From Flavisolibacter longurius (lineage in GTDB: Bacteria > Bacteroidota > Bacteroidia > Chitinophagales > Chitinophagaceae), in assembly GCA_014163555.1 (NCBI GenBank), contig JACJGO010000001.1:62001-126000 (forward strand): a stretch of DNA of 64,000 nucleotides. The letters run 5' to 3'. Shown here piece by piece: positions 35,771 to 44,503 of the stretch (within the stretch, counting starts at the first letter, position 1; each line of letters begins with the position of its first letter). The notes below the pieces were generated by a model. The model worked only from the letters and a program-made list of their open reading frames with translations. It ran no database searches and was not told where the DNA came from. Both the position numbers and the translations under genes were made by a program.

Positions 35771-37018
35771 TTATTTTACAATCACTGAAAAACCCCAGGG
35801 TTGTAAGGTAATCGGCGTATCCTGTTCCAGCATGACGTCCGCACCGGAAAAAGCATCCCTTCCCTTACCTGTGTGATGTGCCGGCAGGTCCACCTTTTTT
35901 TCTTCACCGGAAAAATTCAGCGCTACCACTATGCTTCGACCGGATGCCACTCGGGCAAACGCCAAAACCCGCTGTCCTTCATCCTCAACTAAAACGTCCA
36001 GCGGTGCACCAGCGGCCAGTGCCGGGTGGCTTTTTTTCAGCGTAAAAAGAGTTTTGTAAAAGTTGTGCAGGACACATTCCGGTCCCCATTCGATCGGGTC
36101 TTTTTCAAAAAACTGAAGCCGCTTGTGGTTGGGAAGTTCCTGCCCGCTGTACAGGAGCGGCACACCGGGCCAGGTGCAACCAAATACCGCCAGCAGGTGG
36201 GCCATTTCGCCATATTTTTCATATTCGGTGCCGTTCCAGGTGTTCTCATCATGGTTGGCCGTAAACCAGGCTTTGAGTCCCGGTGCCACCTGGTACCGCT
36301 GCAGCACATGCAGCAGGTCTGCAAACGAAGCCCCTCCTTTGTAAAACTGTTCGGCTTTGTGCATCCATTGCCAGGTATAGGCCGCATCAAATACCTGCAT
36401 ATACTCCGGGTTGTCCAGCGAATCCATTTCGCCCAACCAAAACAGCGGCTTTATCGCTTCGAGTTGCGGTTTTGCTTCCTGCCAAAAATCCAGCTCCACC
36501 CAAAACGCCAGGTCGCAACGAAAGCCATCAATATCAGTTTCGTTGATCCAGAACGCCATCGCATCGATCATGGCTTGCCGCAGCGCCGGGTTCCGGAAAT
36601 CCAGCTCGATGATATCATCCATGCCATGCGCCTTTTTAAAATCGCCGCTCTGCTCATCGTGTTCAAACCAATCGGGGTGCTCCAAGGTCCAGCGATGATC
36701 CCAGCCCGTGTGGTTGGCCACCCAATCCAGGATCACTTTCATGCCCATATTGTGAGCCGTTTGCACCAGAGTTTTAAAATCGTCCAGCGTTCCGAACTCT
36801 TCTCCCACCGCCGTATAATCCGAGCAGGCATAATAACTTCCCAGGCTGCCTTTCTTCTCCTTTTGCGCAATGGGTGTAATGGGCATAAACCAAAGCGTTT
36901 CCACGCCCATGTCTTTTAGCCTTGGAAGGTGCACAGCGAATGCATTAATGGTGCCTTCCGGGGTGTATTGCCGAAGGTTTACTTCATAGATGTTGGTGTG
37001 CTGAATCCAGTCTTGCAT
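35771..37018 (-). CDS. intracellular GH13 alpha-amylase family enzyme
   Basis: 415 aa without signal peptide. The GH13 regions are VILDWVANHT (region I), GFRCDLAFW with nucleophile Asp169 (II), FWLGEMD with acid/base Glu197 (III) and FTANHDENT with Asp257 (IV). The C-terminal beta domain has ALNFSGEEKKVDLP. The N-terminus (WIQHTNIYEVNLRQYTPEGTI) and the small size are like cytoplasmic maltodextrin-acting amylases. The substrate is probably an alpha-1,4-glucan. A GT35-like protein lies 1.5 kb away beyond ispH, suggesting shared glycogen or maltodextrin metabolism. Confidence 0.9.
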   Translation of the reverse strand: MQDWIQHTNIYEVNLRQYTPEGTINAFAVHLPRLKDMGVETLWFMPITPIAQKEKKGSLGSYYACSDYTAVGEEFGTLDDFKTLVQTAHNMGMKVILDWVANHTGWDHRWTLEHPDWFEHDEQSGDFKKAHGMDDIIELDFRNPALRQAMIDAMAFWINETDIDGFRCDLAFWVELDFWQEAKPQLEAIKPLFWLGEMDSLDNPEYMQVFDAAYTWQWMHKAEQFYKGGASFADLLHVLQRYQVAPGLKAWFTANHDENTWNGTEYEKYGEMAHLLAVFGCTWPGVPLLYSGQELPNHKRLQFFEKDPIEWGPECVLHNFYKTLFTLKKSHPALAAGAPLDVLVEDEGQRVLAFARVASGRSIVVALNFSGEEKKVDLPAHHTGKGRDAFSGADVMLEQDTPITLQPWGFSVIVK

Positions 37019-37032
37019 AGGCGGTGAAGATA

Positions 37033-37160
37033 GAGCTAGGAGGTCAAACGAGAAAAGGAGAAAAAAGGTATAAATTGAAGTTGAGATAGTAACTCCTACA
37101 TTGAAGCCTTAACCTTAACCTAAATCTCTCCCCCTCCTTTCGCTCTTTTCACTCTTAGCT
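37033..37160. repeat. inverted repeated-word element in a divergent promoter region
   Basis: Between GH13 (minus) and ispH (plus). Left arm 37033-37068: GAGCTAGGAGG...ACGAGAAAAGGAGAAAAAAGG. Right arm 37107-37160: CTCTCCCCCTCCTTTCGC followed by TCTTTTCACTCTTAGCTT, its complement with variation. The core is about 38 nt. The ispH -7 box begins at the next base. Confidence 0.72.
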
Positions 37161-37168
37161 TACTTTTG
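37161..37168 (+). promoter_or_regulatory. ispH -7 promoter box
   Basis: TACTTTTG matches TAnnTTTG exactly. The G at 37168 is 6 nt before the ATG at 37175, so the mRNA may be leaderless or nearly so. Confidence 0.5.
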
Positions 37169-37174
37169 TACCAC

Positions 37175-38410
37175 ATGAAAAGCTTCGATGTTCCTGTAAT
37201 GTACCGCAGCCCGCTGATTTCCGCCATCAAAAAGGCACGGAAAGAAGCAGACCGCATGAAAAAAGATTTTTCTCCCACTCTGCTCGATTTCGGTCCGCTG
37301 AAGGTTTACCTGGCCCGCCACTTTGGGTTTTGTTATGGCGTGGAAAATGCCATTGACATTGCGTTTCGGACAATAGAAGAAAACAGGGACAAGCGCATTT
37401 TTTTGCTTAGTGAAATGATTCACAATCCGCAGGTGAATGCCGATTTGCAGGCCAGCGGCGTACAGTTTCTCCAGGATAATTACGGCAAGCAGATTATCCC
37501 TTTCGAATCGTTAACGTCCGATGATATTGTGCTCATTCCGGCCTTTGGTACCACGCTGGCCATTGAAGAAAAGCTCCGCAACATTGGAATCCGGGTGGAC
37601 AAATACAACACCACCTGTCCGTTCGTAGAAAAAGTCTGGAACCGCAGCGAAGTGATTGCCAAAAAAGACTACACCATCATTATCCACGGCAAACCCACGC
37701 ATGAAGAAACAAGAGCCACGTTTTCGCATGCAGCAGCCAGTGCACCGGCGGTGGTGGTAAAAGACATGCAACAAACAGTTGAACTGGCAAAATACATCTC
37801 CGGAGAAAAACCGGCCGAACAGTTTTACACCGAATTTAAATACCAGTACTCTGCAGGTTTTGATGTCACCAAGCATTTGGAGCGGATTGGTGTGGTCAAC
37901 CAAACCACGATGCTGGCTTCCGATACACAAGCCATTGCCGACTACCTGCGGGAAATTATGATTCGCAAATACAACCTTACCGACGAGAATGTAAGAGAAC
38001 GGTTTGCCGACACAAGAGACACACTTTGTTATGCCACCAATGACAACCAGACCTCTGTGACCGGCATGCTTTCCACACCGGCGGAACTGGCGATTGTGGT
38101 GGGCGGTTACAATTCTTCCAACACCTCGCACCTGGTGGAGCTTTGTGAAGAAAAATTACCAACCTATTATATCAGCAGCGAGGAAAAAATGCTGTCGGCA
38201 CAAACCATCCTGCATTATAATTTTCATACAAAAGAAGAAAAGGTAACGGAGAACTATCTTCTGCAAAAAGAAAGTGTTTCGGTGCTCATCACCAGTGGCG
38301 CCTCCTGTCCGGATGCTATTGTGGAGGCAGTAATACGCCGGCTGACAGAGTTTTTCCCCGGCAGCAAAAGCGTGGAAGACCTGATAGCAGAAATGTCCGA
38401 GCAATACTAA
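37175..38410 (+). CDS. ispH: 4-hydroxy-3-methylbut-2-enyl diphosphate reductase
   Basis: 411 aa, the long form seen in Bacteroidota and cyanobacteria rather than the 310-residue E. coli type. The [4Fe-4S] ligands are expected at Cys53 (HFGFCYGVENA), Cys148 (NTTCPFVEKVW) and Cys285 (RDTLCYATNDNQ). IIHGKPTHEETRAT and VVNQTTMLA are further signatures. It catalyses the last step of the MEP pathway to IPP and DMAPP. An upstream TTG (37166) is in frame but lies inside the promoter and is rejected. A terminator shared with the next gene follows. Confidence 0.94.
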   Translation: MKSFDVPVMYRSPLISAIKKARKEADRMKKDFSPTLLDFGPLKVYLARHFGFCYGVENAIDIAFRTIEENRDKRIFLLSEMIHNPQVNADLQASGVQFLQDNYGKQIIPFESLTSDDIVLIPAFGTTLAIEEKLRNIGIRVDKYNTTCPFVEKVWNRSEVIAKKDYTIIIHGKPTHEETRATFSHAAASAPAVVVKDMQQTVELAKYISGEKPAEQFYTEFKYQYSAGFDVTKHLERIGVVNQTTMLASDTQAIADYLREIMIRKYNLTDENVRERFADTRDTLCYATNDNQTSVTGMLSTPAELAIVVGGYNSSNTSHLVELCEEKLPTYYISSEEKMLSAQTILHYNFHTKEEKVTENYLLQKESVSVLITSGASCPDAIVEAVIRRLTEFFPGSKSVEDLIAEMSEQY

Positions 38411-38482
38411 CCCATAGGCACAACCGAAAAGAGTTTGCCGAATCTGAGTTCTGTTTTAAAACTCCTCCTATAACAAAAAAAG

Positions 38483-38507
38483 ACGCTGTTTGCACAGCGT
38501 TTTTTTC
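38483..38507. terminator. bidirectional terminator between ispH and the GT35-like gene
   Basis: ACGCTGT (38483-38489) pairs with ACAGCGT (38494-38500). An A-run precedes and a T-run follows, so it works on both strands for these convergent genes. Confidence 0.88.
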
Positions 38508-38524
38508 ATTTTGAATCGGCCTAC

Positions 38525-40231
38525 TTAATGGGCCATATCTTTTACCAGCACAGGTTTTGTTCCCTGTGTGTATTCGCGGTTGTAAAGCAGATCATAATAC
38601 TGCTCGGCCATGCGGTTGCTGTCGAAACGGAACTGCACATCCCGCATACCATTCTTCACGATCTGGCGCCATGTGGCCGGATCATCGTAATACAGCGGCA
38701 GAATTTCTTCGTTCAGGATCTTGTACAACTGGTCAAGGTCATACTGGTCCTGTTCCTGCACATTCACATTGGTGTAATCGATCGGCGGTACTACGAAACC
38801 ATTGTTGCCATGGTGTACAAACTCCGGAATCCAGCCATCGTTGGTGCTGAAGTTAACCGCACCATTCATAGCCGCCGTCATACCACTGGTGCCCGACGCT
38901 TCGCGGGGAACGCGGGGGTTGTTCAGCCAGCAGTCAGCTGCCTGCTTCAGGCGCTTCGACAGGGCCAATTCGTACCCGATCACAACCGCCACATTTTTGT
39001 ACGCCTTACTCAGGTGTACCAGGTGATTGAATTCGGAAATGGCAGGATAATCTACCGGGTAAGGCTTGCCTCCCCAGATGATTTGAACAGGGTATTTCGG
39101 ATTGTTCAGCAGGGCTTCGAAACGTTTGATGTCCGAAGCGATCATGCCCGCCCGTTTGTAACCAGCAAAACGGCGTGCCCATACAATCGTAAATACATTC
39201 GGATCGAAGATCTTGCCGGTTTGATCGGCAACAATCTCAAAGGCCCGCTTTTTCATCCACTTTTTGCGGTCGTCAAAAACCACATCATCATTATCTTCTT
39301 TGGCCTTGTACAATTGCTTGTCAGCCCAGTAGCGCCAGTTTTGCGCATTGGTAATGGCAAGGATGGGGCAAATGCCTTCGTACTTCGACCACATTTGACG
39401 TGACACTTCGCCATGCAACTGCGAAACGCCATTGGCGATGCGGGCAAAGCGCAGGGCTGCCAGGGAATGGTTAAACTGGTCGTCGGTAATACCGGTCAGT
39501 TCACGCACTTCATCAATCGTAAGCCCGGAGAAATAACTCATTTTGTTGCACAGGTAAATGTCGTGCTTTTCGTTACCGGCTTCTTCAGGGGTATGCGTGG
39601 TGAACACAAGGCGCTTGCGCACTTCCTCGATGTTCTTTTTGTATTTCTGGTAGAGATAAAATGCTGCTGAGATGCCATGTGCTTCGTTCAGGTGATAAAC
39701 TTCCGGGTCAAATCCAATCTGATCCAGCAACTTCGCACCACCAGCACCGAGCAGGATAAACTGCGCCACTTTGGTAGATACGTTGGCATCGTACAGGCGG
39801 TGGGTGATGGTTTGTGACACATAATCGTTCTCCGGAATGTCGGTCGTCATCAGGAACAGGGGCGCCGAGCAAAACGTAGTGGGTGGCAGGTACATCACCT
39901 TTACCCAAACCGGGTGATCATGAATAGTGAGCGAAAACTTAATGCCGGTATCTTCCAGGAAGCTGTAAATCTTTTCCATCCAGGTCACCTGCAAGGACTG
40001 GTCCTGGTTACGGGCCTGGTCGTAGTAACCGTATTTCCAAAGAATGCCAATTCCAACAAGATTCTGACGCAGTTCATAAGCGCTGCGCATGTGAGAACCG
40101 GCCAGGAAGCCAAGGCCTCCGCTGTAAATTTTCAGAGGCTGATGAATAGCAAATTCCATTGAGAAATAAGCGACACGTTTCGTAAATCGTTTATCAATGG
40201 GGTATGGGACAGAATAGGATGTAAAACTCAT
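38525..40231 (-). CDS. GT35-like alpha-glucan phosphorylase homologue lacking the PLP lysine
   Basis: 568 aa. The fold matches the short alpha-glucan phosphorylase family: AYFSMEFAIHQPLKIYSGGLGFLAG, VYHLNEAHG, VFTTHTPEEAGNEKHD, FTIVWARRFAGYKRAGM, IIWGGKPYPVD and REASGTSGMTAAMNGAVNFST. In true phosphorylases the last motif is EASGT(G/S)xMK, where the Lys holds PLP; here that position (residue 452) is Thr. The enzyme is therefore unlikely to be a PLP-dependent phosphorylase and may be a retaining glycosyltransferase or a non-catalytic glucan binder. Automated annotation would call it glycogen phosphorylase. Cytoplasmic. Its 3' end converges on ispH. Confidence 0.85.
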   Translation of the reverse strand: MSFTSYSVPYPIDKRFTKRVAYFSMEFAIHQPLKIYSGGLGFLAGSHMRSAYELRQNLVGIGILWKYGYYDQARNQDQSLQVTWMEKIYSFLEDTGIKFSLTIHDHPVWVKVMYLPPTTFCSAPLFLMTTDIPENDYVSQTITHRLYDANVSTKVAQFILLGAGGAKLLDQIGFDPEVYHLNEAHGISAAFYLYQKYKKNIEEVRKRLVFTTHTPEEAGNEKHDIYLCNKMSYFSGLTIDEVRELTGITDDQFNHSLAALRFARIANGVSQLHGEVSRQMWSKYEGICPILAITNAQNWRYWADKQLYKAKEDNDDVVFDDRKKWMKKRAFEIVADQTGKIFDPNVFTIVWARRFAGYKRAGMIASDIKRFEALLNNPKYPVQIIWGGKPYPVDYPAISEFNHLVHLSKAYKNVAVVIGYELALSKRLKQAADCWLNNPRVPREASGTSGMTAAMNGAVNFSTNDGWIPEFVHHGNNGFVVPPIDYTNVNVQEQDQYDLDQLYKILNEEILPLYYDDPATWRQIVKNGMRDVQFRFDSNRMAEQYYDLLYNREYTQGTKPVLVKDMAH

Positions 40232-40294
40232 TTGTTACTTTTTTCAGTTGCACAAAATAAAGGATTTTAAAATTAGTGTGTAGTTGCCACACTA

Positions 40295-41281
40295 TTAAGA
40301 GCGATTCGGCCGGTTGGCTTTTTTTGTAGATTCTTTCTGCTTTTCCTCCTTTTTACGGATGAACTTCCCATCGAGGGGACAATCCAAACCTCTGTAATTG
40401 CCACACCCGCGTTCTTCATTAAGGGATACCGAATTGCCGGAAAAGGTCAGCGCAAGAATACAGGGATCGCCACCTTGTCGGTAAACAGCCGTGGTGGAAC
40501 TGGTGAGGATAAACTCGCCTTTGAGTTCGCCTTTACAGTCGCCATCCCTGTTCTCTGTATGAATATAAACCAGGATTTGGTTGGGGTAACGACCATCCCG
40601 AATGGCCACAAGATTTTTTTTGTTCCCAAAATAATCGCCGGCGAGCTTATGGGTTTTGGGAAATGTGTCGATGGGATTGATCAAAACATTAGGATCGCTA
40701 TGAAGTTGATCCGTCATAATCAGGGAGAATCGCTTTTCATTGCCATCATATGCCAGTACCTCTTTTCCTTCACCAACAACCGCACCGCCACTCTTCTCCG
40801 AAACAACTCTTGTGATAGTATATGATTTATCGATCAAACTGGTTTGAGAGGTTTCCGATTTTTTGTCCGGAAGGAGGAAAGGCATGGCAGCCCCATAGTT
40901 CCCATCCTTATCAAACAAAAGCAAAAAAGCAGCTTTTTTCCCTGCGGCCGTACCTTTTACGATGTAATAGGCATCGCGGCCTTCTTCCTGCAATTTAGCC
41001 AGTGGCGCATAGCGTATTTTGGTAGTTTGACCAAATGCCTGCTCTTTCAGGCTGTCGGGCAACAGCGTGGTCAGATAGCGGGAAGACAAGGTATCCTTGC
41101 TTTCATTCTTCAGCAAGGTTGTATCACTTAATTGATACGGAACAGATACGGCTTTAAAAGACCGCACAAAAGCAGCCGGCAGGTCACTGTCAGCGGCTGA
41201 GTCCGATTCACCACTTCGATCATTGTTACCACTGCATGCCAGCAGCAGGCATCCCAATACAACAAGGCCAATCCTGTACAT
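40295..41281 (-). CDS. lipoprotein of unknown function, divergent from mntR
   Basis: 328 aa from ATG 41281. The signal peptide ends in LLLACSGN, a lipobox with Cys at about residue 16, followed by an acidic Ser-rich linker. The mature part has repeated beta segments (YYIVKGTAAGKKAAFLLLFDKDGNYGAAMPFLL, PNQILVYIHTENRDGDCKGELKGEFIL) and four cysteines near the C-terminus (GGDPCILALTF, RGCGNYRGLDCPLDG) that could form disulfides. The end is very basic (KKEEKQKESTKKANRPNRS). No family was recognised. Its start is 66 nt from the MntR-type dyad, so it may belong to the manganese regulon. Confidence 0.72.
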   Translation of the reverse strand: MYRIGLVVLGCLLLACSGNNDRSGESDSAADSDLPAAFVRSFKAVSVPYQLSDTTLLKNESKDTLSSRYLTTLLPDSLKEQAFGQTTKIRYAPLAKLQEEGRDAYYIVKGTAAGKKAAFLLLFDKDGNYGAAMPFLLPDKKSETSQTSLIDKSYTITRVVSEKSGGAVVGEGKEVLAYDGNEKRFSLIMTDQLHSDPNVLINPIDTFPKTHKLAGDYFGNKKNLVAIRDGRYPNQILVYIHTENRDGDCKGELKGEFILTSSTTAVYRQGGDPCILALTFSGNSVSLNEERGCGNYRGLDCPLDGKFIRKKEEKQKESTKKANRPNRS

Positions 41282-41342
41282 AGTCGATTCTTTCTGTAAA
41301 TAAAAGAAAAAATGCGGAAGAATGGTTTGCCGGATTGCCACT

Positions 41343-41367
41343 AAATTTTTAGGTTTGTCTAAAATTT
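41343..41367. promoter_or_regulatory. MntR/DtxR-type operator candidate
   Basis: TTTTAG (41347-41352) and CTAAAA (41359-41364) form a perfect dyad with a 6-nt spacer; outer bases AAATT/ATTT extend it imperfectly. It lies 14 nt before the mntR start and between divergent genes, the expected place for an autoregulatory site controlling mntR-mntH and perhaps the lipoprotein. The shape resembles known DtxR-family boxes (TTAGG-type half sites). Confidence 0.6.
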
Positions 41368-41380
41368 AAATTAGAGAGCC

Positions 41381-42049
41381 TTGAATTATACGGTTAGCGA
41401 AGAAAATTACATCAAGACCATCTACCACCTGCAGGAAGAAAGCGGAACGGTCAGCACCAATGCGCTGGCGGAAAAGCTTTCCACCAAAGCGGCGTCGGTT
41501 ACGGACATGATGAAAAAGCTCAGCGCTAAAAAACTTCTCAACTACAAACCTTATTACGGCTTTACCCTGAGTACCGAAGGAAGAAAGGCCGCACTTTTCA
41601 TCATCCGCCGCCACCGGCTTTGGGAGTTCTTTTTATCGCAAAAACTAGGGTTTGAATGGGAAGAAGTGCACAGCATAGCAGAAGAGCTGGAGCATGTAAG
41701 CAGCAAAAAGCTGATCGACCGGCTGGACGAATATCTGGGCTTCCCTCCTTTTGATCCCCATGGCGATCCGATCCCCGACCAGAAAGGAAAGATTGTAACC
41801 CGAAACCATTTACCACTACTGCTGCTGCCCAAAAACAAAAGTGGCGTGGTATGCCATGTCACCAATCAATCAGCCGATATGCTGGAGTTGTTGAAGCACA
41901 AGGAAATTGGTATCGGCACCCGGGTGGAGGTGAAAAAACTTTTCCCCTTCGATCAGTCCCTGGAGATTAAAGTAAAAAGACAAACCATAACCATCAGTGA
42001 ACAATTGGCTAAAAACATTTTTGTGACCTATGACGAAACTTCAAAGTGA
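41381..42049 (+). CDS. mntR: DtxR/MntR-family metal-dependent regulator
   Basis: 222 aa. The winged-helix domain covers residues 1-65 (YTVSEENYIKTIYHLQEESGTVSTNALAEKLSTKAASVTDMMKKL), followed by a dimerisation/metal domain with RRHRLWEFFL, EEVHSIAEELEHVSS and LIDRLDEYLGFPPFDPHGDPIP. The C-terminal 70 residues are an FeoA/SH3-like domain (IGIGTRVEVKKLFPF). The start is the TTG at 41381, giving the usual family N-terminus; there is no ATG nearby. It overlaps mntH by 20 nt, so the regulator and transporter are co-expressed. Metal preference (Mn or Fe) is inferred from the neighbour. Confidence 0.9.
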   Translation: MNYTVSEENYIKTIYHLQEESGTVSTNALAEKLSTKAASVTDMMKKLSAKKLLNYKPYYGFTLSTEGRKAALFIIRRHRLWEFFLSQKLGFEWEEVHSIAEELEHVSSKKLIDRLDEYLGFPPFDPHGDPIPDQKGKIVTRNHLPLLLLPKNKSGVVCHVTNQSADMLELLKHKEIGIGTRVEVKKLFPFDQSLEIKVKRQTITISEQLAKNIFVTYDETSK

Positions 42050-43910
42050 CGCCTCCCTTAGCGAAGTGCACCAGAGTGTGGACACCACCAATGTGAAAAA
42101 ACCGCGTTGGCGCCGCATACTTTCTTTTTTCGGTCCGGCCTACCTGGTAAGCGTTGGCTACATGGACCCCGGCAACTGGGCCACCGACCTGCAGGGCGGA
42201 AGCAAATTCGGGTACTCACTCTTATGGGTGTTGCTCATGAGTAATCTCATGGCGCTCTTGCTGCAAAGCCTTTCGGCACGACTTGGAATTGTCCGTGGTC
42301 GGGATCTGGCACAGGCTAACAGGGAAACCTACCCGAAAAAGATCAATTTCTTTCTTTACATTTTGGCGGAGATTGCCATTGCCGCCACCGACCTTGCCGA
42401 AGTACTGGGAATGGCCATTGGTATCCAACTACTCACCGGCATGCCGCTGATGTGGGCGGTGGGCATTACCGTTTTCGATACGTTTTTGCTGCTTCTGCTG
42501 CAGCGGCTGGGTATGCGCAAAATGGAAGCCTTTATCATTGGCTTGGTTGCCATTATCGGGCTTTCATTTTTAACGGAGATCATCCTCGCAAAACCGGTCC
42601 TTGGTGAAGTGGTGACAGGATTTGTACCCACGATTCCCAATCACGAGGCGCTCTTTATTGCCATTGGTATCATAGGCGCCACGGTTATGCCGCACAATCT
42701 TTACCTGCACTCGGCCCTGGTGCAAACACGCAAAATTCAACGTGACGACCAAGGCATCAAAAAAGCGCTGAAGTATAATTTTATTGACAGTGCCGTGGCC
42801 CTGAACGCCGCTTTCCTGGTGAATGCAGCTATCCTTGTACTTGCTGCCACCGTTTTTTACAAAGCGGGTCGGCAGGATGTAGCGGAGATCAAAACGGCGC
42901 ATGAACTCTTGAATGGTTTCCTGGGTACCAACCTGGCGCCTACTCTTTTTGCTGTGGCCCTGATTGCAGCGGGACAAAGCAGTACCGTCACGGGTACGCT
43001 GGCGGGACAGATTGTAATGGAAGGGTATCTGCGCATTCGGATCAATCCCTGGATACGCCGCCTGCTGACGCGACTCATTGCGATCATTCCGGCAGTGATC
43101 GTCATTATGATCAATGGCGAAAATAACATCGATGACCTGCTGGTGTTGAGCCAGGTTATCCTTAGCCTGCAATTGGGTTTTGCCGTGATACCGCTGATTC
43201 ATTTTGTAAGCGATAAAAAAACAATGGGTGCCTTTACCATCAAGCCCTATGTACAATTTTTGGCCTGGCTGATCACCGCCGTATTGGTGTACCTGAACCT
43301 TCGGATGGTGTACGAACAGGCGATGGACTTTTTTCTCACCAGCGACGAAACTCTATGGAAAATTGTAATTGTTCTTTCCACCCTTCTTTACCTGGTGTTG
43401 CTGGTCATCGCCATTGTTTATCCGCTGTGGAAAAAAACGCCGCAACCTACCTCTATCAAAGTGCATAAGAAAGAGGTGAACCTGGAGGCGATTTCATTGC
43501 CTAAATACCGCCGGGTGGCAGTAGCCCTCGACTTTAGCGAACGTGACCAGATCGTTCTTTCCCATGCCATGGCACAAGCCGAAACCGGAGCAACGCTTAT
43601 CCTGATCCACGTGGTGGAAAGTGCTTCGGCAAAAATTCTCGGGCAACAAAGTGATGATTATGAAACCCGGTCGGACCAGGAGAAACTGGATACTTACGCC
43701 GCGCAATTGCGTGAGTTTAATTTTACCGGCGAAACGCATCTTGGCTTTCGCAACCGCAGTAAAGAAATCCCACGCCTAGTAAAAGAAGCCAGCGCTGACC
43801 TGCTGGTTATTGGAGCACACGGACACAAAGGCGTTAAGGACTGGCTTTATGGCGAAACCATCGATACGGTACGCCACCAGTTGAAGATTCCGGTCCTGAT
43901 CGTATCATAA
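42030..43910 (+). CDS. mntH: Nramp manganese transporter fused to a universal stress domain
   Basis: 626 aa. Residues about 25-470 form the Nramp transporter with eleven or twelve membrane helices. The metal-site motifs are GYMDPGNWATDLQGGS (Asp46, Asn49) in helix 1 and GATVMPHNLYLHSA in helix 6. After a short linker, residues about 490-626 form a UspA-like domain: RRVAVALDFSERDQIVLSHAMAQA, then the nucleotide-binding GAHGHKGVKDWLYGETIDTV and IPVLIV. This fusion occurs in Bacteroidota and may let nucleotide binding modulate uptake, which is inference. Proton-coupled Mn2+ (and perhaps Fe2+) import across the inner membrane. Translationally coupled to mntR. Confidence 0.93.
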   Translation: MTKLQSDASLSEVHQSVDTTNVKKPRWRRILSFFGPAYLVSVGYMDPGNWATDLQGGSKFGYSLLWVLLMSNLMALLLQSLSARLGIVRGRDLAQANRETYPKKINFFLYILAEIAIAATDLAEVLGMAIGIQLLTGMPLMWAVGITVFDTFLLLLLQRLGMRKMEAFIIGLVAIIGLSFLTEIILAKPVLGEVVTGFVPTIPNHEALFIAIGIIGATVMPHNLYLHSALVQTRKIQRDDQGIKKALKYNFIDSAVALNAAFLVNAAILVLAATVFYKAGRQDVAEIKTAHELLNGFLGTNLAPTLFAVALIAAGQSSTVTGTLAGQIVMEGYLRIRINPWIRRLLTRLIAIIPAVIVIMINGENNIDDLLVLSQVILSLQLGFAVIPLIHFVSDKKTMGAFTIKPYVQFLAWLITAVLVYLNLRMVYEQAMDFFLTSDETLWKIVIVLSTLLYLVLLVIAIVYPLWKKTPQPTSIKVHKKEVNLEAISLPKYRRVAVALDFSERDQIVLSHAMAQAETGATLILIHVVESASAKILGQQSDDYETRSDQEKLDTYAAQLREFNFTGETHLGFRNRSKEIPRLVKEASADLLVIGAHGHKGVKDWLYGETIDTVRHQLKIPVLIVS

Positions 43911-43922
43911 AGACATAAAAAT

Positions 43923-43948
43923 AGCCGGCAAACAGTTGCCGGCTTTTC
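43923..43948 (+). terminator. intrinsic terminator after mntH
   Basis: AGCCGGCAA (43923-43931) pairs with TTGCCGGCT (43936-43944) around a 4-nt loop, followed by TTTT. Confidence 0.85.
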
Positions 43949-43972
43949 ATTTACGCTTGAATTTGTTTTTCC

Positions 43973-44392
43973 TTACTCTTCCATCAACTCTGCGTTCTCC
44001 ACAATGTTTTTAAGGCGCAGCGCCAATGTTACCACTTCGGTAATCTGCTGGCCTTTTTCAAAACAATGTGTGGCACCCATGTTTTTTAGTTTGGTTTCCA
44101 GGCTGCGCATGCCGGTTGAATACATAGCTACAGGGATGTCCCGTAATCCATCGTCCATTTTCATGCGCATCAATACTTCACCCCCGTTCATGCCGGGCAT
44201 GTTGTAGTCCAAAACAACCAGAGAGGGATAAAGGTCGGAGTGCGGCAGGGCTTGCAGGTATTTTAAAATGTCTTCCCCGCTGTTAAACACTTTTACCTGT
44301 TCGGCGTAGTTTAATTCGGTGAAAGCCAGATGCATTATGTACCGGTCGTCTGCATCATCTTCCACTAATAAAATGCTGTGGCTCTTACTCAT
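43973..44392 (-). CDS. single-domain response regulator (CheY/Rcp1-like)
   Basis: 139 aa, receiver domain only. The acidic pocket is EDD (11-13), the phosphoacceptor Asp62 is in VVLDYNMPGMNGGE, the Thr/Ser switch is MYSTGM and the Lys is in CFEKGQQ. The start at 44392 (MSKSHSILLVEDD) is chosen because it fits the domain. No output domain, so it works through protein contacts, for example with a phytochrome-like or hybrid kinase located elsewhere. No kinase is adjacent. Confidence 0.88.
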   Translation of the reverse strand: MSKSHSILLVEDDADDRYIMHLAFTELNYAEQVKVFNSGEDILKYLQALPHSDLYPSLVVLDYNMPGMNGGEVLMRMKMDDGLRDIPVAMYSTGMRSLETKLKNMGATHCFEKGQQITEVVTLALRLKNIVENAELMEE

Positions 44393-44469
44393 AACGCGAT
44401 AGTTTCGGGAGGTAAAATACAACATAAACCGTAGAAACCGCTATCTCTCCGGATTATCTTTTCTTCTGC

Positions 44470-44495
44470 CAGATAAAAGGCCTCCCGCAGGAGGC
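44470..44495 (-). terminator. probable terminator after the ABC-2 permease
   Basis: GCCTCC (44480-44485) with GGAGGC (44490-44495) and a CGCA loop. On the minus strand the stem is followed by CTTTTAT. It sits 9 nt past the permease stop. Confidence 0.5.
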
Positions 44496-44503
44496 TATTT
44501 ATT

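Noticed and set aside
36026-36919. 297-codon plus-strand frame opposite the GH13 gene
   Set aside because: Shadow of the amylase gene; low-complexity composition and no motif.
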